NCBI GenBank assembly: GCA_963932145.1
Contig: OZ010586.1
Coordinates: forward strand, 51,358,669-51,422,668
From: Acanthosepion lycidas
Taxonomy: Eukaryota; Mollusca; Cephalopoda; Sepiida; Sepiidae
Direction: 5' to 3'
DNA: 64,000 bases
Below, piece by piece: positions 1-11,714 of this stretch (position 1 is the stretch's first letter; every line of letters starts with the position of its first letter). The notes under the pieces were generated by a model. It made no database searches, was not told where the DNA came from, and saw only the letters and a list, made by a program, of their open reading frames with translations. A program made the position numbers and the translations under genes.

Positions 1-332
1 GACCTAATAATGTTAAATTTAAATTCTTCCCAATATATTCATTTCAACACAACTTGTTCAAGTCCAAATCCTTAACCTCAACCTCAGTTCTAATAGAAAA
101 ATATAATAAATAACTTATTTCATCTAAATGTAAAAAGTACTTCAACTGATGATGTCTATGGCAAATTATTATTTAATGAGAAATGTATTTAAATATATTT
201 CAATTATTGGTATAGTGGAGATTGCCAGTATTAGGGGTAAGGTAAGACAAGTATTACACTCCTCAATCCATTAGAACTCCCTTCCACCAGTCCAATATTG
301 AACCCTCAAAGCAAGCACATGAAATTTAAGAA
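1..332. other. AT-rich non-coding DNA
   Basis: No coding frame, RNA gene or recognisable element end is visible. The stretch ends where the (TA)n run begins. Confidence 0.5.
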
Positions 333-882
<550 letters not shown>

Positions 883-906
883 TAACCTAATATATATATA
901 TATTAA

Positions 907-1150
907 TCATTTCACCCCAGGCAAGGTAATAATGCCACTAGGATGCAAGCAGTTACTGAGAGTGAAAGAGAATGAGAAGAATTTAATGAGGAGAAAAAAC
1001 AATAAAAAACAGGATTCAGGAAGATAGTAATTATAATTTTAAAGGTTGTAGGTGGCAGGGAAGCAAGAAATTCAATGGGTGTTCCACAGGTGAGAAAAGA
1101 AACTATTAGAATAGAACATGCAGTTGCATCTAGCAAGTTCAACAGTAATA
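907..1150 (-). mobile_element. LINE family A, 3' end fragment
   Basis: Begins with the family A terminal signature (TTTCACCCCAGGCAAGG), seen at about ten places in the window. On the minus strand it encodes the extreme C-terminus of the reverse transcriptase protein, ending in the family's LPCLG-stop tail. It is 5'-truncated, as is usual for LINEs, and abuts an opposite-strand copy at 1150. Confidence 0.75.
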
Positions 1151-1332
1151 GTTTCTTTACTTGCACTTCTCACCTGTAGAACTCCCTTCTAATTTCTTGC
1201 TTACCTATCACATACAATCTTCAAAAATTTAAATGCAATACCAATCACCATCTTCTTAAAGTCTTCTCCTTCTCTTTCAATCCCAGTAACCCCTTGTGTC
1301 TTAGTGTCATTATCCCCTTGCTTGGGGTGAAA
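1150..1332 (+). mobile_element. LINE family A, 3' end fragment, inverted partner
   Basis: Plus-strand copy of the same LINE 3' end; it finishes with CCTTGCTTGGGGTGAAAG, the complement of the start of the preceding copy. With 907-1150 it makes a roughly 420-bp imperfect inverted repeat. Confidence 0.7.
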
Positions 1333-2021
1333 GTATTAAAAAAAATCCCCAAACATTTTAATTTGGAAGAGAAATAATTTTTCTTTTTCAGTTATTGTCA
1401 AAATTATCATCTTGACAAAAGGAATTGAACTGTAGACCTCATGAACCCATTTTGATATTTAACCACTGAGAAGTAACAAAATGAAATAGTAGTATATACC
1501 AACCCCTTGCAATGCTTATTAAGTTTTGTTCACTGTATTTGTTCATGATAAGTGAATACCTTCTTGTTGAGATAAGCAACTGTAGTAATTAACAAAATAA
1601 TTAACAGACTAATACAATTTGCCTGATCAACCAGGTATCTTTCAATCTTTAGCTCTCACTGCATCAGTAAATTTACTTTTTCCTTTGCTTTTCTATCCTA
1701 ATTAGAACAGACTTTTATTCTACTCTAGATGAAGCTTCATAAACTCATTTGCTATTTTAGACATTTGTTCTTGTATTATCTTGATCAGGTCATATTTGCA
1801 AATATATATGATTGCAATTAAGTCAAAACAGCTTTGTTATATTTCATTATGCAAGCTGAACAAATATAATGTTAAGGTTATCAGGAGTTGTCCTGTAACA
1901 TTATTGCCATATAAGAACACAAGACTAAATTTCTAATATACAATATTTTTTATTCAACTCTGGACTTTACCAGTTACTATCGGCAAGTGGGTGTATCTTT
2001 GTCTTTTTCTAAATATGGATT
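1333..2021. other. AT-rich DNA with a possible tRNA-like SINE remnant
   Basis: Mostly featureless. At 1421-1476 the minus strand reads like a tRNA half: an A-box-like CAGTGGTTAAATAT and, 30 bases on, a B-box-like CAGTTCAATTCC. This is probably a decayed SINE head, not a tRNA gene, because no cloverleaf closes around it. Nothing else is recognised. Confidence 0.35.
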
Positions 2022-2310
2022 ATGTCTTCCCATGTGAATGTAAGCAAGTCTTCATTTTTCTCTTGGTTGGATGTTCATATATCCACTTATTATCCAGTTT
2101 TTTCCATGTGTACAGATTACTTGTTTACATGTCAGCCGCAACCACTGACACATAGTGAAGGTGCAGATCTGCACCTGGAGGCTAGGATTTCATCTCTCAG
2201 GTCAATCTGGTGAGGCATCTGGCTTCTCTGAAGCTTTAGTTTAACACTGAGTGTAAAGTCAATTTTGGCAGCATCTGGTTGTAAGCCATATACTACAATC
2301 CACACAAAAC
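2022..2310 (+). repeat. unclassified interspersed repeat
   Basis: GC-richer than its surroundings. It shares scattered blocks in the same order with 53300-53470 (a TTGGATGTTTATGTATC-like block, then ATCTGCACCTGG-like, then CATCTCAAGTCAA-like). Probably an old SINE-like repeat. No coding potential is recognised. Confidence 0.3.
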
Positions 2311-2484
2311 AAGTTTTGAAGCTACTTTTAATGCTGACTTATTTTCAGCCATCAATGTTTAACTTAATTATTACTAAAAAATAAAGAACAAAAATAACAA
2401 TGGTAGCACAGAACAAAAAACGTAACAGTACCATTGATGTGGCAAAAGGAAATGAAGACAAGAATGGTAAACTTAGAATTCTAT

Positions 2485-2880
2485 GGTATTGCTGATACAG
2501 TGGATGCAAGCAGAATGTATCTAAATGTAGGCAAGGAAGGCATTTTTGAAGGAAGGGTAGAGTTGGTAAGGCCTGGAGTTGATGCTTTTGTTGGCTAGGT
2601 TGACCAAGGTCACAGTGGTGACATTGAGAGGGGCCCAGAGTGGATTTGTAAAGCTTGCTGTTTGCCATAAATCTGACTTTGCTGATACAGAGGATGTAAG
2701 TGGAATGTTTCCATGTGAGTGAGGTCTGGTGATTTGAAAAAGGATGGTTCTTGAGAGGATATATGTGTTAGGTTGGTTCACCAAAGTCATGGTGGTGATG
2801 TTGAGAGCCTGTTGGGCATCAGTTAGTTGGCCCTTTGACTGCTTTCTCTTCCAGTCATTTATAAGTGGCTTTCTTAAAAA
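2485..2880. repeat. diverged direct tandem duplication
   Basis: Two related units. One starts at 2489 with GCTGATACAGTGGATGCAAG and the other at 2681 with a close variant. Later blocks (GGTTGACCAAGGTCACAGTGG at 2596 and its variant near 2775) repeat in the same order. The minus strand stays open for 120 codons across both units (2521-2883), and the two units encode the similar peptide LNVTTVTLVN / LNITTMTLVN. I do not recognise the protein; it may be coincidence of repeat structure. Confidence 0.5.
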
Positions 2881-3279
2881 CAAATTCTAGATGCCCCTAA
2901 ACACATCTTTTTTTCATGTTTTTTTCTCTGGTGGCAACATATATGATTAACTTATTTTTAGTTGTTATTTTATATTTTTGAGGGGGTTTATTTTGTGGGC
3001 CAGATGTGATGCTCAGTGTTTTTTTTTTTTAATTTTTTTAGCTTTCACTCTGGTTGTCATATTGTGTGAATCAAAAAGTGATCTAATTTGAAGATAAGTA
3101 TAATATTGATTAGACAGTTCACTGTTTTTTTTTAACCTCTGTATCTTTCATTCCAACAGATTAAAATATAGTATCCAATCTTTTTCTTTATATTGAATAA
3201 AGGTAAATAGAAGGTGCGATGGATAAATTGTCATCTAAATTACCCAAAAATGAAAATAACACCGACATCTCATTTTAAC
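2881..3279. other. AT-rich non-coding DNA
   Basis: T-rich tracts only; nothing recognised. Confidence 0.5.
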
Positions 3280-4080
3280 AGATATATTTAACAAAATTAC
3301 ATAAAAATATCTTAAAATAGTAAAGAGCAAATTTATTCAATAAAATCACCATTGGCTTCAATCACAGCCTCCTGACAACTTTGGAATCACCTGCTATTTT
3401 TCTGGACAGTATTCTTGTTTAGGTTGGTGAATGCTGCTATAATTCTTGCCTTCAGTTCATTTTTGATTTTACAAGGAGTTTTGTTGGCCTCTCACTCAAC
3501 TGTGTCCCACATGTAATAAGCAAGGGCTTGCAGTCTGGGGAGTTAAGTGGCCAGATGTAAGGGGTGATGTAGTTGCAGAAATTGTCTGACAGCTATGACT
3601 AGGTTCTCCTGCATGTGTGGCATGGTGCAGAGTTCTGTTGCCAGACATAGGTTCTTCTAGCAGATACCTCTTGATCCAGGGCAGCACTACCTCCTTAAGA
3701 CACTTGATATAGGCCCCCATGCTGAACTTGAGGCCCTCACTAACAAATTCAAGTGTTCTTTTCTGATCAGAATGATCAGAGTGAACTTTTCAAGCTGCTG
3801 TACCTTCATAATCACCATTAAACTCATCCAACTCTATCCAAATCAACTGCACTGCAATCAGATTGACACCCAAACACACTGAAATGTTTGTACTGAAGAG
3901 CATGTCATTTCTAGATTTCTGGCAGTGTACATTGCATCATGATGCTCTTTTTCTCACAGACAGTGCCCAACTGACCCTACTATATTGTGCAGTTGACAAA
4001 AACAAATAACGTGCATGCACAAAATTAAGAATTATAAATGGTGACACTTTACCTGTCACACCCTGTATATTGAAATCATA
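3280..4080 (-). pseudogene. mariner-family transposase pseudogene
   Basis: Read on the minus strand, about 800 bp encode broken pieces of a Tc1/mariner-superfamily DDE transposase. From N to C they are: a segment ending GAYIKCLKEVVLPWIKRYLL, an HTxxxxxH-like block, an LNSPD-like block, and a C-terminus reading ELKARIIAAF then a QEAVIEANGDFIE tail. The last is the usual end of this family (helix, then a basic run, then GGxIE). At least two frame changes and in-frame stops interrupt it, so it is dead. A CAGGGTGTGAC motif near 4065 resembles a mariner inverted terminus; no matching left terminus was found. Confidence 0.7.
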
Positions 4081-4249
4081 TCTAATATTCTTGAAAAAAA
4101 TTCCAGTTTTTGTTTGCCAATAACAATCACATTGGATTTTATATACTTTTACAATGATATCTTTGTCTGAATTTCTAGAATGGGGAGTCATAATTATTAA
4201 TATTGAAACTAATACCCTTTTTTTTGTTATTATCACAATGTTTCAGCTC

Positions 4250-4500
4250 AGATATTGTGACCCTCAGTCTTCTTAAGATGTCTGTTGATCCAGTTAACAT
4301 TCAGGGAATTTCATACTGAAACCTTTATTTAATCCTTATCTGCAGACTGTTCTCATTCTGTTGTTCATGTCTTGGGATCTACTGCTTAATTATGACTAAT
4401 TCTTTTTCAGTAGAGTCTGCACTTCCCAGCTCAGGAATTGAACTCACAATTACTCTGCCACAAAATTCACAAATCAGCTTTTTAATCCACTATAGATGTA
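4250..4500 (-). repeat. tRNA-derived SINE-like fragment
   Basis: Minus-strand head with AGTGGATTAAAAAGC (A-box-like) and GAGTTCAATTCCTGAG (B-box-like) at about 4433-4447. The same head layout occurs at 7840-7905 and 63020-63105, so this is a second SINE type distinct from family 1. Tail limits are uncertain. Confidence 0.45.
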
Positions 4501-4521
4501 GATGATAGTTTTTTGTTTTTT

Positions 4522-4860
4522 TTAATTAAATTCACCCCAAGCAAGTCAGTGAAGCCACAGAGACATAAGTGGTTTATTGGGTGCAGAAGAATTAAAAATA
4601 GGAACATTGTTAAAGAACAAAGAATAGAGGAAGAGTAATCAGGAGGACAGCAGATAGTGATTGACATTGCATTTAAATGTTTGCAGATTAAATGTGACTG
4701 GAAAGTATGAAGACACAGTGAACCAACCTTCTTGGCAGCTGACCTAGCAATTAATTCAACTTCATGTCAGCCGAGGACATTAGTCCAAGAAGGTGCAGTG
4801 AGTCACTCTCCTGGAGGTCAGCATCAACCATACTGATAGAAGGCATAGAGGGGTCTCTCA
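4522..4860 (-). mobile_element. LINE family A fragment with internal deletion
   Basis: Starts with the family A terminal signature (TTCACCCCAAGCAAG) and runs through the 3' coding tail. It then jumps at about 4700 to a more upstream segment (GCAGCTGACCTAGCAATT...) found at 24080 and 35220 in longer copies. Roughly 400-500 bp present in the 21.4-kb copy are missing. Confidence 0.7.
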
Positions 4861-5289
4861 GATATGACTTAAGTATATTAAATGCAACTTATTTTTTGTC
4901 TATATCTCCAAAATATAAAGCACAATATTACCTGCTATTCTGCATTAAATTTAACATTTGAAATGGCTACATATTTCTAATACTTAATTAACAATGTTTT
5001 TTGTTTTTACAAGAATTATTGATATTACTAGTAATTTTCTATTTTGCTAGATGCAAAACAAATAGCAAAACTTAGATGATAGATGAATATCATGATTGAA
5101 AGAAAAAAAAAATTGCTTGTTTTTTTACCTGGAATTTCAGAACAAAATTTAAAGTATTTTTGTTTATTAGAGACCTTTATTTTTCAAAATATTCTTTACA
5201 ATGCAGATCAAAATTCTCTCTCCTCTAGGAGTGATATCAGTGAAATTTAATTTAAAGTCATTAAAAGTTTTCATTTGCAGATTTTGTAA
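4861..5289. other. AT-rich non-coding DNA
   Basis: Homopolymer A and T tracts only; nothing recognised. Confidence 0.5.
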
Positions 5290-5532
5290 TAGAATATTTG
5301 GCAATCTTTAACCTTTGTGCCTGCAAAAAAATGGTGTGTCAAATTACATTTTTCCCTTGATACCTGCTATTATTTTAACTACCTTCAATGTTTATTGTTT
5401 TAAAAAGCATCACATTTTAAAACAATCAATATTGCTGAGAAGTGAAGGTACTTAGAATAATAGCAGTGTCAAGGGGAAAAAATGTCCTCTTTGCAAGCAT
5501 GAAGGTTAAAGATTGTCAAATATTTTATTTAT
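5290..5532. repeat. fold-back (long inverted repeat) element, copy A
   Basis: Left arm 5290-5405 and right arm 5414-5532 are inverted complements over about 115 bp with roughly one difference per 5-6 bases and almost no spacer. Shared blocks include CAATCTTTAACC, TCCCTTGA, CTGCTATTATT and ACCTTCA. The same arms flank a longer interior at 42545-43325. A transcript would fold into a long hairpin. This fits a MITE or fold-back transposon with long terminal inverted repeats; no transposase is visible. Confidence 0.75.
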
Positions 5533-6717
5533 CACTTTACCAAAATAATCTCAAAATTTAAAGATTTACTTTTTCATGGAGACCAGACACTAAAATTTAT
5601 CCAACCTGTTTTATTAAAACTCTTTTTTTAGGAAATTCATTTACAGTTGACGTAATTTTAAAATGAAAGCTAAGTTTTAAGAACAGTAAAGTATATTATC
5701 ACTTATCAGCAAAAATTACCAAGTTAAAATATTTTATTATTTTCACATTAAATTTCATTTTTTTCTTTTTAACAAAATCCACTAGTTCATAACAAGCAAA
5801 ATAAAAATATCAATTGTTTCCCAAATACTTGACAGAAATGCTGTAGCCCTCCCCCTCCCCACATTAAAGTCACCATCTATTCAAATTCTGAGATATAGCA
5901 GCTTGTAAATGAAGTTGAATGACATTTAAAACAAGCAAATTTCTCCACAGATAATTATGAACAATGTGTCAACAATGAATGACCTGCTTACTGGAATCCT
6001 CAAAAGTTCAACTTCCTTATTCTTGGGAAAGAGGTCAAATTCTTTAAAGGTTGAGCTGAGGATTAAAGATGTGGCTAAATTCAATTTTTGTAGGAAAAAT
6101 ATATGTACTTATACATTATAATATGTTTTGAATGAATATGATCTTAATTTCTTTGGGAAATTAATTTTTAAAAATATTTTTACATATTTTTTTAACTTAA
6201 TGCTTAAAATGATTCTTACATTCTATCAATTTTTATAAAAATGTCATTCATGTTGGTATTTTTGAGATGAGGAATTATCATTATTATACTTTTCCATTTG
6301 AAATACTATCTTTATCTTGATTGTTTTACTCCCAACATTTCAATCATTATGCCTTTTTGGCCTTTTTCAGGGGTCTGTCATATCCAGTAACCTTTTCTGA
6401 ATTTCAAACAAAACACTTTATCTTGTCCACAGGAGGAGATTGTCCTCATTTCACTTTTCATGCTTATATTATATCTTGTTCAGTTAATATTCTCCAGTCT
6501 GTTTTACCTTTTATGTTGTGTGTCATTTGTGATCTGTTTTTTTCTCACTTGTGTGTCAGTACAGATGAAAAAGAGGCCCTAATTTGCATATGGACATATT
6601 TTTCAAAGCTAGTTATTCACATCCAGGTTTTTCCTGTTAACAGCAGAACAGCTTGGCATATCCACATGTCTCTGAAACTTGTCCAGATCCAGGTCTTAGT
6701 CAAATATCTCATATCAA
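5533..6717. other. AT-rich DNA, no gene recognised
   Basis: Contains a C-run near 5850 and, on the minus strand near 6340-6370, a CTGAAAA...GAAAT arrangement resembling a decayed PLE terminal motif. An open frame at 6321-6764 is preceded by no recognisable signal and its protein is unfamiliar, so it is not called. Confidence 0.4.
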
Positions 6718-7490
6718 TCTCTATCTATAAAAGGCAAGATGTGTGTGTGTGTGCGCATGTGTAACGAATGCATGGTCGCAATTTTCGATGGATTTGCACC
6801 AAAATTTACATGCACATGCTCCAAGTTAGCAGAAAGGCCACGACCAACTTTGCATTTCCCAACTCCCATCGATAGTGGAAATAATCGATTTTTTCATGCT
6901 TCTATGGCAGTTTTCATGTAGTTTGCGGCCATTTTGTACTGGCCAAAGTGAGAGCCTATAGCTGGCTGCCATGAATAGGCAGGAAGATTCTATTGGCCAG
7001 CATGAGAGCCAACAGCTGACTGACAAGAATGTTTTGCTAGCATGCAAAAAAAATCGATAGCTGCATTCGTCACAAGTGGGGAAAAATTTAAATCTGCATG
7101 GCACTTTACTCCAATTGACTAATTTGCTTGCTTAAACTCAATGTTGATTCTGATTCCACAGAACTGGGTTGGGTGTGAAAAAGTATTTGTTGTTAACATT
7201 CTTTTTTCATTCGCTTTTTCCAGATACAAGTCCTTTTTTAAAGCTGATCGTTTTGTGTTCATTTTGTTTAGTTCTTTTTTTGTAACAGATTTAATGTTTA
7301 GTATAAAGCTTAGAAAAAATTTTCAGTGTGAGATAGGCAAGAAGTAAGGCATGTAGCAACATCAGCACAGCAAAGCGCACACCTTTAAAGGCAAGGAAAG
7401 GCAAAAATATTTTAAGTCAAGTGATAGCGATTGCTGTATGAGTCGTATGATTTTTGAATCAAGCACGGACAACACCGGCCATGCTGCTAG
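6718..7490 (+). mobile_element. non-autonomous Helitron, copy 1
   Basis: Starts TCTCTATCTATAAAAGGC after an A and ends CTAG followed by T, the A/T insertion rule and 5'-TC / 3'-CTRR termini of Helitrons. A short GC-rich inverted motif lies just before the CTAG end. The body matches 16280-17075 almost base for base, apart from point changes and a roughly 32-base segment near 7325-7360 absent from the other copy. No Rep/helicase protein is encoded, so it would depend on an autonomous partner. The (GT)n tract near the 5' end is part of the element. Confidence 0.8.
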
Positions 7491-7559
7491 TAGTCAATAA
7501 AAGTGATGGTAAAACCAGTAGTCAGCAGTCTGCTTTTGGTAAGACTCGCTTTGCTATCG

Positions 7560-7905
7560 ACTGAGATTCAGAGTCTTGTGAAGACATTCTTTTGGTGCAT
7601 TTTATTCCAGAAGTTAAGTACCACCTACCATCCTGTGGTTTTTGAGGTGGTGGCCTTATTCCTCATTATTCTATTTTATTTAATTTCCTCCCATCTCTCT
7701 CCTTTCTCTGCCTGTTCCCTCTTAACTGTTAAGAAAACAATCTCTTACCTGTTAAGTGTTTCCTCCCACCAACCTCAATACACACCTGCCTTATTTTCCT
7801 ACATTGAACCAGAGTATATGACTTTTCTGTAGTGCCTGCCTCAGGGATTGAACTTAGAACTTTCAGAAAAACAGATATACTTTAATCCACTCAGGACTGT
7901 GTCTG
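7560..7905 (-). repeat. tRNA-derived SINE-like fragment
   Basis: The minus strand reads GAGTGGATTAAAGTATAT (A-box-like), then AAGTTCAATCCCTGAGG (B-box-like, about 7842-7858), the same head layout as at 4433 and 63035. The downstream body continues to about 7560 without a clear end. Confidence 0.45.
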
Positions 7906-8477
7906 AAGATTTCAACCATTTAAGCACAGAAATTAGGTTTAAAGATCCAAAATGACTATATTAGATTGTCCAAGAAATACATGGACTGATGGATTAAATG
8001 TTGGTTTAAAGCTTATCTGATTTATTGGCACCTATGAATTTAATATACTCTGGTTCAGTGGAAGGAACAGACAAAGTGACACAAAGATAAATAAAATGGA
8101 GTGTATTAACGGGTATGAGTTATTTCCCCTAAGCACAGAAAGCGGAATGAGAACACTCTACTCCTGTGCATTGAATAAAGATTTGGTTCAAAATTCTGAG
8201 AAGCTTACCAAATATAGTAGACACCTGAAGACAGTTTAAGAGTACAATGTCTGAAATGTTGTGAATATAGAAGCTAAAGTGGTTATATTTGTTCAAACAG
8301 AAGGGCATATAATAATGATAATTTCTTACTTTAAATAAATTGTTTAATAACATGTCTTTTTGTTAAAGTAAACCAGTAAATCTGAAAAAGATTTGTCAGT
8401 CATTTTTTTTTTTCCAAGGAGATCAAGTTATGGTGTTATAAAAATCATAACATCACTTCAAACCCACAGTGCTAATA
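7906..8477. other. AT-rich non-coding DNA
   Basis: No element end or coding signal recognised. Confidence 0.4.
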
Positions 8478-8785
8478 TTTTTTTAAGTGGCATCACCCCC
8501 ATGCAAACTAGTAAAGCCACTAAAATGAAAGCAGTTACAGAGTGTGGAAGAATTAAGAACAGAAACATTAAAAATAAGAAAGACTAATCAGGAGAACAGT
8601 AGATAGTGATTGACATTGCATTTAGATTTTTGCAGATTAAAGTTGGCTGGAAAGCATGGCATTGGAAGGGAGTTCTACAAAAGAGAAGTGCGAGAAAAGA
8701 AACTGTTAGAATCAAACTTATGGCTACATTTAGCCAGCTCAGCTGTTAATTGATGAGATCTCGATGCCAATCTAGTACTATGCTT
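8478..8785 (-). mobile_element. LINE family A, 3' end fragment
   Basis: Family A end (ATCACCCCCATGCAAACTAG, mutated) followed by the 3' coding tail. It includes the block GATTGACATTGCATTTAGAT and AGTGCGAGAAAAGAAACTG shared with 21.5, 23.6, 47.1 and 56.5 kb. Confidence 0.75.
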
Positions 8786-9702
8786 AAACTTCTATCTCTC
8801 CATTATTAACTCAATAAATAATAAGTAATAAGTTTTTTATGCTTCCATACTTTAAAATTAACCACTTATTTTGCATAGAGGTTAACATAAAATCAGTGTC
8901 CAGCTTCGTAGTAATGATGTTATAATACTGGACATAAAGTCAGTCCAGTTTGGCATTATGTATATACTGTAAATTAAACCCTGACTTAAAGGGCTACTTC
9001 ACTTGCTTCCACTTCATTTTAGTTTAATTAAATATTTACCAATAATAATAAGATACATAAAGATAATTTACCTATAATTCAGTTAAAAGTATAATCTTGC
9101 AAGCTATTAATAGTATTTTTGAACTTTACTTTATTAAAAGTTCATACAAGAATTTGCATATTGCAAATAGATCAAAGATGAAGGTTACAAACTTTAAAAC
9201 CTCATTTCTGCCTCATTAATTTCTAATAATTTAGAAGCAGGAAAATGCTTTTAAACAATTACTGAAATGCTTCTCGTCTGACTGGTCTGATATCTGCAAA
9301 AGTCATGTTATGTAATTTTCAAATTTACTTAAGTGATGCGGAATGCAAGGGACATGTTGTCCATCAGTAACTATAGAATAGCATATTAAGATTTCTTAAA
9401 GGTATAATTCTAATGTGCTTTTTTTTTAATGTGCCCTCTGTAGCTGCTTCTCTCTGGAGTTGTTAAGAAAACTAATTTTCACTTTCTCATTTATAAGTAC
9501 AGTTACACTTCAGTTAACAATTTACTTTTCTAATGACCTCCTAGACTTAAAAAAAAATCTCATAAAATAAAATTTCTAAAAAATCCGTTATTATACATTG
9601 TATGAAAACTTTCATCATGATCTTTTCAATCAAAAAAGTATCACAATAAAATAAATAAATGAATAAAGGAAAAAAATAAATGAAAATTTTCTTTTAATGT
9701 TT
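8786..9702. other. AT-rich non-coding DNA
   Basis: Nothing recognised on either strand. Confidence 0.5.
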
Positions 9703-9790
9703 TTTCTTCTTCTTCTTCTTCTTCTTCTTCTTCTTCTTCTTCTTCTTCTTCTTCTTCTTCTTCTCATCCTCCTCCTTTTTCTTCTTCTTC
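9703..9790. repeat. (TTC)n microsatellite, tail of a LINE
   Basis: About twenty TTC units, then CCTCCTCC and a last TTC cluster. On the minus strand this is a (GAA)n tract that directly follows the 3' end of the LINE family C fragment at 9791, and shorter GAA tails occur at the same place in other family C copies. A simple-repeat tail is typical of some non-LTR clades such as RTE. Confidence 0.85.
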
Positions 9791-10010
9791 CATGTGCCAT
9801 ATCCTTTCAGGACGTGGGTGATAATGGGTCTTGACAACATCCTATCTATTTTTTGTAGTACTTAGTAAGGTTTGTCTTTTCCTTATCTCTCCCAATCCCA
9901 GCCATTTATACAAGCTAATTACATAGGTTACTCACCGCTTTATTCGGTCTCTCTTGCCTTCAATGTATCCTGTGAGTGTCTAATTCTCCAGGATTTTTTA
10001 ACTTATTTAT
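9791..10010 (-). mobile_element. LINE family C, 3' end fragment
   Basis: Minus-strand end of a non-LTR retrotransposon, with terminal block CGTCCTGAAAGGATATGG shared with 29575, 57165 and 58565. In better copies this region encodes the C-terminal ...ATKDRKxWRAM... tail of the reverse transcriptase protein. Only the last roughly 200 bp are present. Confidence 0.65.
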
Positions 10011-10649
10011 TACATTTACTTTTCAGTATGTCACTGTACTGTATACAGATTTGGGAATAAATCAAAAATATTAAAAAATAAGTGTAAAAGTGACATTAAT
10101 TAAAGCTATTTGAAGCTGGTTTACACAAACCTATTACACATCTAGTATGCCTGAAATAGCAATCATGTACGTGATAATAAAATAGGTGCATCCCATCTCC
10201 CCTCTCACTTGTAACCATCCACTATATTAAAATAACCTTTTTCATCAATAAAGCTGAATTAGTCAGATAAAGCTTCATAATCTTCTACTTAGAGTTGTTG
10301 CTATACTACAAGGTACATCTTCTAATTTTGAGACTAGCTTGTTTCATGAACAAATCATTGGAACTGAGCTCAATTATTAAGTGTGGAGTAGTTGTAGTGA
10401 ACAGTATTTCAAAATAATGAAGAACAATAGGATATTCAAAATTGGTTTGATTTGTGATATGCTTGAAATTAGACTATTTTGTGTTATATCAAGAACATGA
10501 TCTAAGCGGTTTTTAACTAAAAAATTGCAAGTATTGAATGATGTTATAAGGAGGTCAAGTGACTTTTGTCTATAAGTACTTAATAATTGACCATCTAAAA
10601 GGATCCACTCCAAACAAGTGGCAAACTTGTACCAATACTTATGCTAAGA
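10011..10649. other. AT-rich non-coding DNA
   Basis: Nothing recognised. Confidence 0.5.
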
Positions 10650-10651
10650 AT

Positions 10652-10704
<53 letters not shown>
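10650..10704. repeat. (TA)n microsatellite
   Basis: Pure TA run of about 27 units. Confidence 0.95.
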
Positions 10705-10712
<8 letters not shown>

Positions 10713-11200
10713 TGTATAAATATAAATTATAATAAGAATTTGTTTGGAAATTGTTATCAGTTCATTTTACAACAAATAATCTGCTTATGCCACAGATTTA
10801 TAAAGTTGAAACTGATTTTGATGAAAAAAACAAAAGAATAGGAAGAAAATGATGGATTTTGATTAAACTAATGGATAAGTTTCAAACAATATTGAAGTGT
10901 CAGATTTGGTTATGCATTTTGGCTTTAACTTTAACTGATGCATGTCATGAAAGTGCACAACATGATAATGCATTTGATTTGTTAAATGTGTATTTTGTTG
11001 CAAGAGTGTTCAATAATATTGAAGACAGATTTTAATATAATACCACAGATTTAAGCAGAAATAGCTTTACAGAAAAAATCAATGGAAAAATAAAATTTTG
11101 ATTGAAAAATAAATTATTTTACAAATAATCAAATAGGTTTAATATCATAAAAGAATAAGGGAGAAATATGATATATAAATTCAATATATACTCTCCTCCC
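10705..11200. other. AT-rich non-coding DNA
   Basis: Nothing recognised. Confidence 0.5.
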
Positions 11201-11202
11201 CA

Positions 11203-11662
11203 TCTTTTGAACAGGTGTAGAGGTTTATCCCTTGTTTTCTATTTAGGATTGTGTTTCTGATTCCTTCTAAAGTCTACTTCAACTCTATACTTCTAATGAC
11301 TTTGCTTTTTTTTAATTATTTATTTATTCATTTTCCTCAATAGGAGTAATTAGATTCACTTATTGACCAATTCACACCTGATCTTTTGAATGGGAGGAGA
11401 GGTTTATCCCTTGTTTCCTTGTTTTTTTTTAGATAGGATTCATGGTTCCTTCTAAATTCTAGCTCAGCTTTATACTTCCAATGTCTCTGCCTAAACTCTG
11501 AAATTTATACAATTTATTTTTTCTCAATTGGAGTAGATAGGTTCATGTATTGTCCAGTTCACACTTCTCCCTGATCTTTTGAACAGGATTATCACTTGTT
11601 TCCAATTTAGGATTGGGTTTCTACTTCTTTCTAAACTTGTCTCCTTCTTTTTAACTTTCAGA
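11203..11662. repeat. three-unit diverged tandem repeat
   Basis: Three direct units start at about 11203, 11380 and 11574, each with GATCTTTTGAA(C/T)(A/G)GG. Further shared blocks are TTTATCCCTTGTTT, TTTAGGATT and CCTTCTAAA, with a connecting segment (TTGACCAATTCACACC and variants) between units. The period is about 177-194 bp because of indels. It is immediately followed by a LINE A 3' tip and a TA run, so the array may be a repeated LINE-flanking segment. Confidence 0.65.
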
Positions 11663-11663
11663 T

Positions 11664-11713
11664 TCACCTTGCTTGGAGTGAATTAATTAACATATATATA
11701 TATATATATATAT
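11664..11713 (+). mobile_element. LINE family A extreme 3' tip and TA tail
   Basis: CACCTTGCTTGGAGTGAATT is the family A terminus on the plus strand; it runs into a short (TA)n tail, adding to the pattern that LINE A ends adjoin TA runs. Confidence 0.6.
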
Positions 11714-11714
11714 G

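Noticed and set aside
6321-6764. 147-codon plus-strand open frame
   Set aside because: Phe/Ser-rich product from T-rich DNA; its end overlaps the start of a Helitron.
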